The notes: generated by a model not told the origin, from the sequence alone. A DNA stretch of 64,000 nucleotides from Enterobacteriaceae bacterium LSJC7 (GCA_000302695.1 AMFN01000002.1:186001-250000), one strand, 5' to 3'; shown: positions 28,563-38,883, counted from the first letter of the stretch. Numbers and translations are program-made.

Positions 28563-30611
28563 TTAAAGCAGACCGAACAGCGTCAGCAGCACATCAATGA
28601 GCTTAATGCCGATAAACGGCACCACCAGCCCGCCCAGTCCGTAAATCCACAGGTTGCGACGCAGCATGGCGGCAGCACTGAGCGGGCGATAGCTTACGCC
28701 GCGCAGTGCCAGCGGAATGAGCGCGATAATGATGAGCGCGTTGAAAATAACCGCACTGAGAATGGCCGACGACGGTGAGTGCAGGTGCATGACGTTGAGG
28801 GCGCCAAGCTGCGGATAAGTCGCGGCAAAAGCTGCCGGAATAATGGCGAAATATTTCGCCACGTCATTGGCGATACTAAATGTGGTGAGTGAGCCGCGGG
28901 TCATCAGCATCTGTTTGCCGATGTGCACCACTTCAATCAGTTTGGTGGGGTTGGAGTCCAGATCCACCATGTTGCCCGCTTCTTTTGCCGCTTGCGTACC
29001 GGAGTTCATCGCGACCGCCACGTCGGCCTGCGCCAGTGCCGGGGCATCGTTTGTGCCGTCGCCGGTCATTGCCACCAGCCGTCCTTCGGCCTGGTACTGA
29101 CGAATCAGCGCCAGTTTGGCCTCGGGCGTGGCTTCAGCCAGGAAGTCATCCACACCGGCTTCGGCGGCAATAGCCGCTGCGGTCAGTCGGTTATCGCCGG
29201 TGATCATCACCGTTTTAATCCCCATCTGGCGCAGGCGGGCAAAGCGCTCTTTGATGCCGCCTTTGACAATATCTTTAAGGGCTATTACGCCCAGCACGCG
29301 CTCGCCTTCAGCAACCACCAGCGGTGTGCCGCCCACCCGCGCCACGCCTTCCACTAACCGATCAATTTCCGCAGGGAAATGACCGCCGTTAGCTTCAACG
29401 TGGCGACGCAGCGCATCAACCGAGCCTTTGCGAATCATGCGTTGCTCAATATTAATGCCGCTCATGCGTGTCTGGGCGGTGAATGGCACAAAGGTCGCGT
29501 TCAGGCTTTGCAGGTCGCGCTCGCGCAGGTTAAAGCGCTGTTTTGCCAGCACCACGATACTGCGGCCTTCCGGGGTTTCGTCGGCGAGTGAAGAGAGCTG
29601 GGCGGCATCGGCCAACTGGCGCTCATCCACACCGGGAGCAGGGAGGAAATCGGACGCCTGGCGGTTACCCAGGGTGATGGTGCCGGTTTTATCCAGCAGC
29701 AACACGTCCACGTCACCGGCCGCTTCCACGGCACGCCCGCTGGTGGCGATGACGTTCGCGCCGAGCATGCGGCTCATGCCAGCCACACCAATGGCCGACA
29801 GCAGGCCGCCAATGGTCGTCGGGATAAGGCACACCAGCAGCGCCACCAGCACGGTGACGCTCACCGCGCTACCGCCCCAGGCCGAGAACGGCCACAGCGT
29901 GGCAGTGGCCAGCAAAAACACGATAGTGAGCGCAATCAACAAAATCGTCAGCGCGATTTCGTTAGGCGTTTTGCGCCGCTGCGCGCCTTCGACCATCGCT
30001 ATCATGCGGTCGAGAAAGGTTTCACCGGGGTTGACGCTACAGCGGATAACCAGCCAGTCAGACAAAATGCGCGTGCCGCCGGTGACAGACGCAAAGTCGC
30101 CGCCGGACTCGCGGATGACCGGCGCGGACTCGCCGGTAATGGCACTTTCATCTACCGACGCGCCGCCTTCAATCACTTCACCGTCACACGGGATAATATC
30201 GCCTGCTTCAACCAGCACAATATCGCCCCGGCGCAGGTCTGCCGACGGAATGTGGTCCATTTGTGCGTCGCGGCGTGCTTCACGCAGTTTACGGGCAAAT
30301 GAGGTTTGTTTTACGCCTTTAAGGCTGCTTGCCTGCGCTTTACTGCGCCCTTCAGCCAGCGCTTCTGCCACGTTGGCAAACAGCACGGTAAACCACAGCC
30401 ACAGGCTGATAGCACCGGTGAACAGGGCGCTGCCGTTTAAGACGCCAGCGGCCATGGCCAGCGCCAGTAGGGTGGTGAGCAGGCTCCCGACCCAGACGAT
30501 AAGCATCACCGGGTTACGCCATTGCACTGTTGGGCTGAGTTTTTTAAACGCGTCTTTTAGCGCCTGGCGCACCAGGGCTGGCTCAAACAGCGCGAGTTGT
30601 TTACGGCTCAT
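28563..30611 (-). CDS. kdpB: KdpB, P-type ATPase subunit of the K+ pump
   Basis: Catalytic ATP-hydrolysing subunit. The product is 682 residues, as in E. coli. [10 protein letters not shown] carries the phosphorylated aspartate (Asp307 in E. coli numbering), TGESAPV is the dephosphorylation loop whose serine is the known inhibitory phosphosite, and [21 protein letters not shown] is the hinge region. The start is preceded by GGAGAG. It follows kdpA after ten bases. Confidence 0.97.
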   Translation of the reverse strand: MSRKQLALFEPALVRQALKDAFKKLSPTVQWRNPVMLIVWVGSLLTTLLALAMAAGVLNGSALFTGAISLWLWFTVLFANVAEALAEGRSKAQASSLKGVKQTSFARKLREARRDAQMDHIPSADLRRGDIVLVEAGDIIPCDGEVIEGGASVDESAITGESAPVIRESGGDFASVTGGTRILSDWLVIRCSVNPGETFLDRMIAMVEGAQRRKTPNEIALTILLIALTIVFLLATATLWPFSAWGGSAVSVTVLVALLVCLIPTTIGGLLSAIGVAGMSRMLGANVIATSGRAVEAAGDVDVLLLDKTGTITLGNRQASDFLPAPGVDERQLADAAQLSSLADETPEGRSIVVLAKQRFNLRERDLQSLNATFVPFTAQTRMSGINIEQRMIRKGSVDALRRHVEANGGHFPAEIDRLVEGVARVGGTPLVVAEGERVLGVIALKDIVKGGIKERFARLRQMGIKTVMITGDNRLTAAAIAAEAGVDDFLAEATPEAKLALIRQYQAEGRLVAMTGDGTNDAPALAQADVAVAMNSGTQAAKEAGNMVDLDSNPTKLIEVVHIGKQMLMTRGSLTTFSIANDVAKYFAIIPAAFAATYPQLGALNVMHLHSPSSAILSAVIFNALIIIALIPLALRGVSYRPLSAAAMLRRNLWIYGLGGLVVPFIGIKLIDVLLTLFGLL

Positions 30612-30621
30612 AGTCTCTCCG

Positions 30622-32310
30622 TTATCCCAGAACCTGGGTCATCAGATGATCCGCCAGCGGCCCAAGGGCGAGCGCCGGGATAAAGGTCAGTGCGCCCACC
30701 AGCAGCACCGTGCCAATCAAAAGCCCGATGAACAGCGGGCCGTGGGTGGGCAGCGTGCCTGCGGTTGCGGCCTGGGATTTTTTCGCAACCAGCGAACCGG
30801 CAATTGCCATCACCGGCACCATGACCGCAAAGCGACCAGCCAGCATGCAAAAGGCCAGCAACAGGTTCCAGAACGGCGTGTTAGCGCTCAGCCCGGCAAA
30901 GGCGCTGCCGTTGTTGTTCGCCGCCGACGAGACGGCATACAGCACTTCGCTAAAGCCGTGTGGGCCAGGGTTGAGCATGGCGCTGCGCCCGGCGTCGGTC
31001 ATCATGGCCAGCGCAGTGCCGAGCAGCACCAGCGCGGGCGTAACCAGAATCGCCAGCGCCGTCATCTTCATTTCCGGCACGTCGATTTTTTTGCCCAGGT
31101 ATTCTGGCGTGCGCCCAACCATCAGTCCGGCGATGAACACCGCCAGCAGCACAAACAGCAGCATGCCGTACAGCCCGGAGCCGACGCCGCCAAAAATGAC
31201 TTCACCGATTTGCATCAGCCACATCGGCACCATGCCACCGAGGGCGCTAAAGGAGTCATGCATGGCATTCACCGCCCCGCAGGAGGCGGCGGTGGTCACG
31301 GTAGCAAACAGGCTGCTGGCAAGGATGCCAAAGCGGCTCTCTTTGCCTTCCATATTCTGCGCGCTATCGGCACCGGCAAGACTCAGGGCCGGATTGCCCT
31401 GTACTTCTGCCCACATCACCACCATGGCGCAGAGCACGAAGACGAGCGACATGGCCCACAACAGCGTGCGTCCCTGACGCCTGTCGCCGCAGGCCTCGCC
31501 AAAGGCAAAGCACAACGCCGCCGGGATGAGAAAAATCACCAGCATCTGCACGGCATTGGTTAATGCAGTTGGGTTTTCAAACGGATGGGCCGAGTTAGCA
31601 TTAAAAAAACCGCCGCCGTTGGTGCCAAGCATTTTAATGGCTTCCTGAGAGGCAACCGGCCCCATCGGTAGCAGTTGTTTTGCACCCTCAAGCGTCAGCA
31701 CCGGCTGGTAGGGCACGACGTTTTGCAGCACGCCCTGTTGGACAAACACCAGGGCGATAATGAGTGACAGTGGTAGCAGTACCCACAGCGTAATGCGCGT
31801 CAGATCAACCCAGGCATTGCCGAGCGTTTGGGTTGAATGGTTTACCAGCGCGCGGATGAGCGCAAAAGCGATGGCGATACCCGTGGCAGCAGAAAGGAAG
31901 TTTTGTACGGTCAGTCCGGCCATCTGACTGAAATAGCTGAGTGTGGTTTCACCGCCGTAAGCCTGCCAGTTGGTATTGGTGACAAAGCTCACCGCGGTAT
32001 TGAGTGCCAAATCCCAGGAGAGGCCAGCAAATCCCTGCGGGTTGAGCGGCAAATACCCCTGCAACAGCAAAATAGCCAGCAGGAGTGCCAGCCCGAGTAA
32101 GTTGAACACAAGAATGGCGAGCAGGTACTGGCGCCAGTGCATTGGCTTGCGCTTTATACCGAGCGCGGGCCAGAGGAGGCGCTCTACATGCCCAATTATC
32201 GGCAGTGGTTCGCCGTCGATAAGGCGGGCCAGCAGTGAACCCAGCGGTTTTGCCAGTATCAGTAGTACCAGCAGGAAGCTCGCCAGCAGAAGACACGCTG
32301 AAGACGCCAT
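30622..32310 (-). CDS. kdpA: KdpA, K+-translocating channel-like subunit
   Basis: Polytopic inner-membrane subunit that binds and passes potassium. The product is 562 residues (E. coli 557). Selectivity-filter-like loops [51 protein letters not shown] and [13 protein letters not shown] occur in four repeats. One small change from E. coli memory is GAVNAM instead of GAVIAM behind the third filter. Its ATG overlaps the kdpF stop (TGATG). Confidence 0.97.
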   Translation of the reverse strand: MASSACLLLASFLLVLLILAKPLGSLLARLIDGEPLPIIGHVERLLWPALGIKRKPMHWRQYLLAILVFNLLGLALLLAILLLQGYLPLNPQGFAGLSWDLALNTAVSFVTNTNWQAYGGETTLSYFSQMAGLTVQNFLSAATGIAIAFALIRALVNHSTQTLGNAWVDLTRITLWVLLPLSLIIALVFVQQGVLQNVVPYQPVLTLEGAKQLLPMGPVASQEAIKMLGTNGGGFFNANSAHPFENPTALTNAVQMLVIFLIPAALCFAFGEACGDRRQGRTLLWAMSLVFVLCAMVVMWAEVQGNPALSLAGADSAQNMEGKESRFGILASSLFATVTTAASCGAVNAMHDSFSALGGMVPMWLMQIGEVIFGGVGSGLYGMLLFVLLAVFIAGLMVGRTPEYLGKKIDVPEMKMTALAILVTPALVLLGTALAMMTDAGRSAMLNPGPHGFSEVLYAVSSAANNNGSAFAGLSANTPFWNLLLAFCMLAGRFAVMVPVMAIAGSLVAKKSQAATAGTLPTHGPLFIGLLIGTVLLVGALTFIPALALGPLADHLMTQVLG

Positions 32311-32399
32311 CAGAATGCCTCCGCGTTAATCAGGGCATAAATCAGATAGCCCAGAAGTAAAAAAACCAGCGCTGTGCCGATAATCACACCTGCACTCAC
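32310..32399 (-). CDS. kdpF: KdpF, small stabilising subunit of the K+ pump
   Basis: A 29-residue single-span membrane peptide ([19 protein letters not shown]...), nearly identical to E. coli KdpF. It starts at GTG 32399, with GGAGG seven to eight bases upstream. The frame is open further upstream to 32513, but that part corresponds to the promoter region and has no match. It stabilises the KdpABC complex and lies first in the operon. Confidence 0.92.
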   Translation of the reverse strand: MSAGVIIGTALVFLLLGYLIYALINAEAF

Positions 32400-32480
32400 A
32401 GTCCACCTCCAGCGGTGTTTTAGGGATTGAGGTGAGAGTAGGTTTTTTGCTGAAAAGAAGGCGCAAAAATGCCGGGGAGC

Positions 32481-32504
32481 AGCGTAAAAAAGATATAAAA
32501 ATCG
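32481..32504 (-). promoter_or_regulatory. KdpE-binding T-rich box upstream of kdpF
   Basis: The minus strand reads ATTTTTATATCTTTTTTACG, very like the E. coli KdpE site (ATTTTTATACTTTTTTTACA) and at a similar distance from kdpF (about 85 bases upstream of the start). A TACTCT near 32430 is the likely -10 by comparison. Confidence 0.75.
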
Positions 32505-32682
32505 CAAGGCCATAAGTTAACCATGGGTTAGTAATTCATTAACCATTTTGTAACTTAATTACGGGATTGCATGTAAGGAATGGGTAAATGATGCTTTTTT
32601 CTGGTCCGATGAGTAGTAAAATTTCAACCAGAGCGGTATTATTTTGTCATCAAATATTATGGCTTCTCAAAGGAGGAAAACG

Positions 32683-32889
32683 ATGTCTATGTATAAACGC
32701 TATCCTGCGCATCAGGTTTTCCTGCGTCGGGCTTTTGTCATCGCCGCAGGTGTTATCGCCCTACCGGTGATGCTGTTCTGGAAAGACCGCGCCCGCTTCT
32801 ACAGCTACCTGCACCGCGTGTGGTCCAAGACCAGCGATAAGCCGGTGTGGATGGACCAGGCCGAGCAAGCCGCCAGCGATTTCTATTAA
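32683..32889 (+). CDS. ybfA: Small membrane protein YbfA
   Basis: A 68-residue protein matching E. coli YbfA. Its C-terminal half ([20 protein letters not shown]...) is almost unchanged, while the N-terminus [16 protein letters not shown] differs. One membrane segment ([17 protein letters not shown]). A perfect AAGGAGG ribosome site precedes ATG 32683, so this start is firm even though the frame is open further upstream. It is divergent from kdpF. The function is unknown. Confidence 0.93.
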   Translation: MSMYKRYPAHQVFLRRAFVIAAGVIALPVMLFWKDRARFYSYLHRVWSKTSDKPVWMDQAEQAASDFY

Positions 32890-32896
32890 TGTTTAA

Positions 32897-32922
32897 GCGC
32901 CTCCTTCGGGAGGCGTTTTTTT
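32897..32922 (+). terminator. Terminator after ybfA
   Basis: CGCCTCC-TTCG-GGAGGCG stem and loop followed by seven T residues, ten bases after the ybfA stop. Confidence 0.93.
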
Positions 32923-32985
32923 ATCTGTTAAATCCTGCCCCACTGGCTCCTGGCTACACTTAAGGCGTAGCGAAGAGGAGCATTT

Positions 32986-33942
32986 ATGTCTGAAAAAATT
33001 CCCGTTGGCATCAGCGCCTGTTTGCTGGGTGATAAGGTCCGTTTTGATGGCGGACACAAGCGGTTGGCTTTTGCCGTGGAGACACTGTCGGCCTGGGTCA
33101 GCTTTGAGCCAGTCTGCCCTGAAATGGCAATTGGTCTGCCAGCCCCGCGCGCGGCGCTGCGGTTGGTTAAAACAACAGACGGCGAAATCAGTCTGCGCTT
33201 TAGCGATGGGCGCGAGGGCGATTTAACCGGGCAAATGCAGGCGTTTTCGCAAAAGCGCATTGCGGGCTTTGAACATCTGTGTGGCTACATCGTCTGTGCC
33301 AAATCACCCACCTGCGGCATGGAGCGTGTGCGGGTTTATGAGCCAGAGAGCAAAAATAACCGTAAAGCGGGAACCGGGATTTATACCGCGGAGCTGATGA
33401 AGCGCTTTCCCTGGCTGCCTGTGGAAGAGGACGGGCGGTTGCACGACCCGGAACTGCGGGAAAACTTTATGCAGCGCATCTGCGCGCTACATGAGCTAAA
33501 CCAGCTTCGTCGCGAAGGGCTGACGCGCAAGGGGCTGATTGCTTTTCACAGCCGCTATAAACTATTGCTGCTGGCGCATTCACAACCTCAATACCGCGAA
33601 CTGGGACCCTTTGTTGCCGGGCTTCATCAGTGGCAGGATCTTGAGGCATTTTTTGTCGAGTACCGCCAGCGGTTAATGAACCTCCTTTCTCATCCCGCCA
33701 CGCGTCGCAACCACACCAACGTGCTGATGCATATCCAGGGCTATTTCCGTAAACAGCTTAACGCGCGCCAGCGCGAGGAGTTGTCGGCGCTTATCGACAG
33801 GTATCGCCGGGGCACCCAGCCTTTGCTGGCACCGGTGACGTTGCTCAAACACTATCTGGCAGAATATCCTGATGATTATCTTGCGCAGCAGCGCTATTTC
33901 GATCCTTGCCCTGAAGCGCTGTGCCTGCGCTACGGACATTAA
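32986..33942 (+). CDS. ybgA: Two-domain DUF523-DUF1722 protein YbgA
   Basis: The product is 318 residues. The N-terminal half (about 1-160) is a DUF523 domain with conserved cysteines (GISACLLGDKVRFDGGHKR, EPVCPEMAIGLP, YIVCAKSPTCGMERV), suggestive of metal or cluster binding. The C-terminal half (about 190-310) is DUF1722, with FHSRYKLLLLAHSQ, YRELG, RRNHTNVLMHIQGYF and LLKHYLAEYP. E. coli K-12 YbgA, as I recall it, is only about 169 residues and lacks the DUF523 part. It lies 11 bases upstream of phr, and this pairing with photolyase is widespread. The biochemical role is not known. Confidence 0.9.
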   Translation: MSEKIPVGISACLLGDKVRFDGGHKRLAFAVETLSAWVSFEPVCPEMAIGLPAPRAALRLVKTTDGEISLRFSDGREGDLTGQMQAFSQKRIAGFEHLCGYIVCAKSPTCGMERVRVYEPESKNNRKAGTGIYTAELMKRFPWLPVEEDGRLHDPELRENFMQRICALHELNQLRREGLTRKGLIAFHSRYKLLLLAHSQPQYRELGPFVAGLHQWQDLEAFFVEYRQRLMNLLSHPATRRNHTNVLMHIQGYFRKQLNARQREELSALIDRYRRGTQPLLAPVTLLKHYLAEYPDDYLAQQRYFDPCPEALCLRYGH

Positions 33943-33953
33943 ACAGGAGCATT

Positions 33954-35372
33954 ATGCCCACCCATCTGGTCTGGTTACGTAACGATTTACGCCTGCATGA
34001 CAATCTGGCTCTCGCCGCTGCCTGTCGCAACAGTAAAGCGCAGGTGCTGGCGGTATTCATTGCCACACCCGGGCAGTGGCATCAGCACGCTATGGCCCCG
34101 CGTCAGGCCTGGTTTATACAACAGCATGTGAATGCCTTACAGGAGGCGCTGGCGCAAAAAGGCATTGTGCTGACGGTGCTGGAGACTGACAGTTTTGCCG
34201 ACTGCCCCGGCGAGCTAAAAAAATTCTGCAAGGAGCATGAGGTTGACGCGCTGTTTTATAACTATCAGTACGAGTTCAACGAGCGTCAGCGGGATGCAGC
34301 GGTTGAAAAGGCATTGGGCGGCGAGGTGGTGTGCCAGGGATTTGACGACAGCGTGATGCTGTCGCCCGGTAGCGTCACCACGGGCAACAACAGCATGTAT
34401 AAGGTGTTCACGCCATTCAGCAAAGCCTTTTTGCGCCGCTTGCAGGATGACGTGCCGCAGTGCCTGCGCGCGCCGTCGGTGCGAGAGGGCGGCCCGCTCA
34501 GTAAGCCCGCCAGCCAGACGTTTAACTATCCGCAGCAGGCGGTGGATGGCGCGCTGTTTCCCGTGGGCGAAGAGGCTGCACTGCAACGGCTGCGTCAGTT
34601 TTGTCGCCAGGCGGCAAAAGACTATCCCGAGCAGCGCGATTTTCCGGCGCGAGAGGGGACCAGTCTGCTCTCTCCGTATCTTGCCATTGGGGTGCTGTCG
34701 GCACGCCAGTGCCTGAACCGATTGCTGGCAGAACAACCGCGAGCGCTGCACGGTGAAGGTGGCGCGGTGTGGCTTAACGAGCTTGTCTGGCGGGAATTTT
34801 ATCGACATCTGTTAACATACTATCCGGCACTGTGCCGTCACCAGCCGTTTGTGGGCTGGACGAAACGGGTAACATGGCGTGACGATGCGCAGGCGCTTAA
34901 AGCCTGGCAGCAGGGTAAAACCGGCTATCCGATTGTGGATGCCGCGATGCGCCAGCTTAATGAAACAGGCTGGATGCACAACCGCCTGCGCATGGTAGTA
35001 GCCAGCTTTCTGGTTAAAGATTTGCTTATCGACTGGCGGGAAGGGGAGCGTTATTTTATCTCTCAACTGGTGGACGGTGATTTGGCAGCCAACAACGGCG
35101 GCTGGCAATGGGCGGCTTCAACAGGTACCGACGCCGCGCCGTATTTTCGCATCTTTAACCCGACGACCCAGGGCCAGCGTTTTGATGCTGACGGTGAATT
35201 TATTCGCCGCTGGCTGCCGGAACTGGAGCCGGTGCCGGGCAAAGCCATTCACGAGCCGTGGGGCTGGGCGGATAAACATGGGCAGCAGCTTGATTATCCG
35301 CGTCCGATAGTCGACCACAAACAGGCCCGCGCGGCGACGCTGGCGGCTTATGAGGCCGCGCGTAAAGAATAA
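33954..35372 (+). CDS. phr: Deoxyribodipyrimidine photolyase PhrB
   Basis: Uses FADH- and a methenyl-folate antenna to split cyclobutane pyrimidine dimers with blue light. The product is 472 residues, as in E. coli, when started at ATG 33954 (MPTHLVWLRNDLRLHDN) behind AGGAG. The C-terminal FAD domain has WLNELVWREFYRHLLTYYP, TGYPIVDAAMRQLNETGWMHNRLRM, and DGDLAANNGGWQWAASTGTDAAPYFRIFNP with the tryptophans of the electron-transfer chain. It follows ybgA by 11 bases. Confidence 0.96.
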   Translation: MPTHLVWLRNDLRLHDNLALAAACRNSKAQVLAVFIATPGQWHQHAMAPRQAWFIQQHVNALQEALAQKGIVLTVLETDSFADCPGELKKFCKEHEVDALFYNYQYEFNERQRDAAVEKALGGEVVCQGFDDSVMLSPGSVTTGNNSMYKVFTPFSKAFLRRLQDDVPQCLRAPSVREGGPLSKPASQTFNYPQQAVDGALFPVGEEAALQRLRQFCRQAAKDYPEQRDFPAREGTSLLSPYLAIGVLSARQCLNRLLAEQPRALHGEGGAVWLNELVWREFYRHLLTYYPALCRHQPFVGWTKRVTWRDDAQALKAWQQGKTGYPIVDAAMRQLNETGWMHNRLRMVVASFLVKDLLIDWREGERYFISQLVDGDLAANNGGWQWAASTGTDAAPYFRIFNPTTQGQRFDADGEFIRRWLPELEPVPGKAIHEPWGWADKHGQQLDYPRPIVDHKQARAATLAAYEAARKE

Positions 35373-35384
35373 GGAAAACGGGAT

Positions 35385-36128
35385 ATGAAAAATTTTGAAC
35401 TGGAAGCGCTGATTAACGAGAAACTTAACAGCGCGGCCTTCAGCGATTACGCGCCAAACGGTTTGCAGGTAGAAGGACGTGAGACAATCCAAAAGGTGAT
35501 TGTCGGCGTGAGTGCCAGCCAGGCGCTGGTGGATGAAGCCGTGCGCCAGCAGGCTGATGCCATCATCGTCCACCACGGCTATTTCTGGAAGAACGAATCG
35601 CCGGTGATTCGCGGCATGAAGCGTAATCGCCTGAAAGCGCTGCTGGAAAATGACATCAACCTCTACGGCTGGCACCTGCCGCTTGACGCGCACCCGGAAC
35701 TGGGTAACAACGTGCAACTGGCGAACCTGTTGGGCATTGATGTGAAGGGCGAGATTGAGCCGCTGGTGCTGTGGGGCGAAATGAACCTGGCGGTGCCGGG
35801 TCTGGAACTGGCCTCCTGGCTGGAAGCGCGACTGGGGCGTCGGCCACTGTGGTGTGGCGATACCGGCCCGGAGGTGGTTAAGCGGGTAGCCTGGTGTACC
35901 GGCGGTGGCCAGGGTTACATTGACGCGGCAGCGCGGTTTGGCGTTGATGCCTTCATTACCGGTGAAGTCTCCGAGCAGACTATCCATTCGGCGCGTGAGC
36001 AGGGGCTGCACTTTTACGCGGCGGGCCATCATGCGACCGAGCGCGGTGGCATTCGGGCACTCGGTGAGTGGCTTGATGCTAACAGCGAGCTGGACGTCAC
36101 TTTTATTGATATCCCTAATCCGGCCTGA
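35385..36128 (+). CDS. ybgI: NIF3-family dinuclear metal protein YbgI
   Basis: A 247-residue NIF3/DUF34 protein, annotated in databases as GTP cyclohydrolase I type 2 or a putative metal-dependent hydrolase. The metal-binding histidines are in IIVHHGYFW, GWHLPLDAHP and AAGHHATERGG. The family forms toroidal hexamers. It lies 12 bases after phr and 15 before pxpB, so it is probably in the same operon. It has been linked to metal-insertion repair in some bacteria; the substrate is unproven. Confidence 0.93.
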   Translation: MKNFELEALINEKLNSAAFSDYAPNGLQVEGRETIQKVIVGVSASQALVDEAVRQQADAIIVHHGYFWKNESPVIRGMKRNRLKALLENDINLYGWHLPLDAHPELGNNVQLANLLGIDVKGEIEPLVLWGEMNLAVPGLELASWLEARLGRRPLWCGDTGPEVVKRVAWCTGGGQGYIDAAARFGVDAFITGEVSEQTIHSAREQGLHFYAAGHHATERGGIRALGEWLDANSELDVTFIDIPNPA

Positions 36129-36143
36129 TGAGGTGAGGTAAAC

Positions 36144-36800
36144 GTGCAACGAGCGCGCTGTTATCTGCTGGGCGAGAGTGCGGTAGTGCTGGAACTGGAG
36201 CCGCCGGTTTCCCTGCAAAGTCAGAAACGTATCTGGGGGCTGGTGCACCGCCTGGCGGACCAGCCGTCGGTGGTGGAAGCCATTGCCGGCATGAATAACC
36301 TGACAGTGGTGTTACGCGATCCTAAGAGTAACGCGCTTGATGCCATCGAGCGCCTGCAGCGCTGGTGGGAGGAAAGCGACATCGTTGAGCCAACCTCCCG
36401 ACGCCTGGAGATTCCGGTGGTATATGGAAAAGAGGCGGGACCGGATCTCGGGTTTGTGGCGCAATACACCGGGCTGAGCGAGCGTCAGGTGGTGGAACAG
36501 CATTCTGGCGTGGATTATGTGGTCTGGCTGCTGGGTTTTCAGCCGGGTTTCCCTTATCTGGGCGGGTTGTCCGGTAAGCTTGTGGTGCCACGGCGTGCGG
36601 AGCCGCGGCTGATGGTGCCCGCAGGGGCTGTCGGCATTGGTGGTGGTCAGACCGGGATTTATCCGCTGGATACGCCAGGCGGCTGGCAGCTGATTGGCCG
36701 CACATCGCTGCGTTTGTTTGACCCGAGCCGGGAAAGTCCGGCGTTGTTAAGTCCGGGCGACACCGTGCGCTTTATTCCACAGAAGGAGGGCGTGTGCTGA
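36144..36800 (+). CDS. pxpB: 5-oxoprolinase subunit PxpB
   Basis: Subunit of the ATP-dependent 5-oxoproline hydrolase PxpABC. The 218-residue product matches E. coli YbgJ (KipI-like fold), with [12 protein letters not shown]-type sequence [13 protein letters not shown] and [28 protein letters not shown]. It starts at GTG 36144 ([12 protein letters not shown]). It overlaps pxpC by seven bases. The third subunit gene, pxpA, is not next to it. Confidence 0.93.
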   Translation: MQRARCYLLGESAVVLELEPPVSLQSQKRIWGLVHRLADQPSVVEAIAGMNNLTVVLRDPKSNALDAIERLQRWWEESDIVEPTSRRLEIPVVYGKEAGPDLGFVAQYTGLSERQVVEQHSGVDYVVWLLGFQPGFPYLGGLSGKLVVPRRAEPRLMVPAGAVGIGGGQTGIYPLDTPGGWQLIGRTSLRLFDPSRESPALLSPGDTVRFIPQKEGVC

Positions 36801-37729
36801 AGGTTATTCGTGCCGGGATGCAGACCACGGTTCAGGACCTGGGGCGTAGTGGTTATCGGCTTGACGGCGTGAGTCGCAGCGGGGCGCTGGATATGCCTTC
36901 GTTGATGATTGCGAATGCGCTGGTGGGCAATGCGCCTGAGGCCGCAGCGCTTGAGATAACGCTTGGCAAATGTTTGTTTGAATTTACCCGTGACGCTTGG
37001 TTTGCGCTGAGCGGGGCCGATTGTGAGGCCACGCTTGATGGTAAGCCGGTGTGGACCGGCTGGCGTCAACGGGCGCGCGCCGGGCAGCAATTACAGCTTA
37101 ACCTGCCGCAGCGCGGTATGCGCAGTTACCTCGCCGTCGCTGGTGGGCTGGATGTGCCTGTGGTGATGGGCTCGCGCAGTACTGACCTTAAGGGCGGCTT
37201 TGGCGGCTTTCTCGGGCGTGAGCTGCGTGATGGCGATGAAATCCCGGCTCTGGCAGGACGCGACTTCACCGACGCCTGCGGCGTAAAACAGCTGTTATGG
37301 AGCAACCGCATCCGCGCGCTGCCGGGGCCTGAATACCGGGAGTTCAGCCGTGAGGCGCAGGAAAACTTCTGGCGCTTACCGTGGCAGTTGAGCGCACAAA
37401 GCAACCGTATGGGCTACCGCTTGCATGGTCAGACGCTGGCGCGTGCCGAACAGCGCGAACTGACCTCCCACGGTCTGCTGCCGGGCGTAGTCCAGGTGCC
37501 GCACAACGGCCAGCCGATTGTGCTGATGAATGACGCTCAGACCACCGGCGGTTATCCGCGTATTGCCTGCATTATTACCGCTGATCTACACAGTCTGGCG
37601 CAGGTGCGCCTCGGTGAGCCCATTCACTTTGTGCAATGCTCGCTGGAAGACGCTCTTAAAGTGCGGCGCGAACAACAGATGTACCTCAGTCAACTGGCCT
37701 GGCAGCTTAACGGTGAATCAGGCGTTTAA
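36794..37729 (+). CDS. pxpC: 5-oxoprolinase subunit PxpC
   Basis: Partner of PxpB, with which it forms the kinase-like part of 5-oxoprolinase. The product is 311 residues (E. coli YbgK 310), starting at GTG 36794 inside the end of pxpB. It is a KipA/carboxyltransferase-fold protein with [37 protein letters not shown], and [28 protein letters not shown]. In E. coli pxpA follows directly; here nei starts 20 bases after the pxpC stop. Confidence 0.93.
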   Translation: MLKVIRAGMQTTVQDLGRSGYRLDGVSRSGALDMPSLMIANALVGNAPEAAALEITLGKCLFEFTRDAWFALSGADCEATLDGKPVWTGWRQRARAGQQLQLNLPQRGMRSYLAVAGGLDVPVVMGSRSTDLKGGFGGFLGRELRDGDEIPALAGRDFTDACGVKQLLWSNRIRALPGPEYREFSREAQENFWRLPWQLSAQSNRMGYRLHGQTLARAEQRELTSHGLLPGVVQVPHNGQPIVLMNDAQTTGGYPRIACIITADLHSLAQVRLGEPIHFVQCSLEDALKVRREQQMYLSQLAWQLNGESGV

Positions 37730-37749
37730 TCTCCAGAAAGGACGTTGTT

Positions 37750-38541
37750 ATGCCTGAAGGCCCGGAGATCCGCCGCGCAGCGGATCGGCTGGAGGAGGCG
37801 GTGCTTGGCAAACCGTTGACCACTGTCTGGTTTGCCTTTCCTCAGTTAAAAATGTACGAGTCGCTTTTAACCGGTGAGTGCATTGACCGTATTGAAACCC
37901 GCGGCAAAGCGTTGCTGACCCACTTTTCGAGCGGGCAAACGCTCTACAGCCATAACCAGCTTTACGGCGTGTGGCGCGTCATGGATGCTGGTGAAACGCC
38001 CGACAGTAAACGCAGCCTGCGGGTGCGCCTTGAGACTGCGGATAAGGCGATTTTGCTGTTCAGCGCCTCAGATATCGAGATGCTGGACGACGCAGGGCTG
38101 GCCTCGCACCCGTTTTTGCAGCGCGTGGGGCCAGACGTGCTGGATATGACGCTCACTGTGGAGCAGGTGAAAGCGCGGTTATTGTCACCACGCTTTTGCC
38201 GCCGTCAGTTTTCGGGGCTACTGCTCGACCAGGCGTTTCTGGCAGGGCTTGGCAACTACCTGCGGGTGGAAATTCTCTGGCAGGCGCAACTGGCCGCACA
38301 GCACCGTGCTGTGGATTTGACGCCGACTCAGCTGGATGCATTAGCCCACGCCTGCCTTGAAATAGCGCGTCTCTCTTACCAGACTCGCGGTGAAGTGGAT
38401 GAAAATCGCCACCACGGCGCACTGTTTCGTTTCCATGTATTTCATCGTGATGGTAAGCCGTGCGAACGCTGCGGCGGAACAATTGAAAAAACCTCGCTGG
38501 CGTCACGGCCGTTTTACTGGTGTGCGCAGTGCCAGAAGTGA
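37750..38541 (+). CDS. nei: Endonuclease VIII (DNA glycosylase/AP lyase Nei)
   Basis: Removes oxidised pyrimidines from DNA. The product is 263 residues, as in E. coli. The N-terminus [17 protein letters not shown] carries the catalytic Pro2 and Glu3 after Met removal, [11 protein letters not shown] is the helix-two-turn-helix region, and the C-terminal zinc finger is [20 protein letters not shown] with the second CxxC in CAQCQK. A ribosome site AAAGGA precedes ATG 37750. It ends the ybgA-phr-ybgI-pxpBC-nei run. Confidence 0.96.
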   Translation: MPEGPEIRRAADRLEEAVLGKPLTTVWFAFPQLKMYESLLTGECIDRIETRGKALLTHFSSGQTLYSHNQLYGVWRVMDAGETPDSKRSLRVRLETADKAILLFSASDIEMLDDAGLASHPFLQRVGPDVLDMTLTVEQVKARLLSPRFCRRQFSGLLLDQAFLAGLGNYLRVEILWQAQLAAQHRAVDLTPTQLDALAHACLEIARLSYQTRGEVDENRHHGALFRFHVFHRDGKPCERCGGTIEKTSLASRPFYWCAQCQK

Positions 38542-38637
38542 GTTGATGAATAAAGGCTGTAACAGACGCGGTATCCCATAATCAGGGAGTGTCGTTGTTT
38601 TCATAACCGTTAACCGGGGAAATACGGGCAAACATTA
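38542..38637. other. Spacer after nei
   Basis: I see no gene or clear terminator in the first 95 bases after nei. This is where the conserved gene order breaks: E. coli K-12 has abrB and a fimbrial cluster between nei and gltA, none of which is present here. Confidence 0.5.
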
Positions 38638-38724
38638 TCAGGGAAGGGCAAAAATGTGGTACTTGCTCAACTGGCGGTAATACGTATTCACGTTTGTGCG
38701 GCGGGCTAAAATCCATTTTTTCAT
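38638..38724 (-). CDS. Candidate 28-residue ORF behind a hairpin
   Basis: A short frame MKKWILARRTNVNTYYRQL... begins at ATG 38724 with AGGTG five bases upstream. That ribosome-site-like AGGTG lies inside the right arm of the inverted repeat at 38729-38780, so it could be sequestered in RNA. The peptide is basic and unlike anything I recognise. It would be 160 bases downstream of the Gly-Gly peptide gene on the same strand. It may be chance. Confidence 0.2.
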   Translation of the reverse strand: MKKWILARRTNVNTYYRQLSKYHIFALP

Positions 38725-38728
38725 TGTT

Positions 38729-38780
38729 ACACCTGTATTGACACTGAATTGAAAGTATCTCCTCAGGACAATACAGGTGT
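38729..38780. repeat. Perfect 12-bp inverted repeat
   Basis: ACACCTGTATTG (38729-38740) and CAATACAGGTGT (38769-38780) are exact reverse complements separated by 28 bases. No T-run follows on either strand, so it is not a typical terminator. It may be a regulatory hairpin, an operator for a dimeric protein, or the end of a degraded mobile element. Confidence 0.8.
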
Positions 38781-38883
38781 CGACATTCATTGTGCCAATG
38801 CCATCATTTCGTTTTCACAAGAATGGAATTTAAAACGATGGCAGACCTTATATAAGGCAATGGCATCAATCAAGTGTATTACC

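Noticed and set aside
29428-31563. A 711-codon plus-strand open frame
   Set aside because: It is antisense to kdpB and kdpA, which are unmistakable. The translated sequence is Arg/Ser/His-rich, typical of a shadow frame in GC-rich coding DNA.
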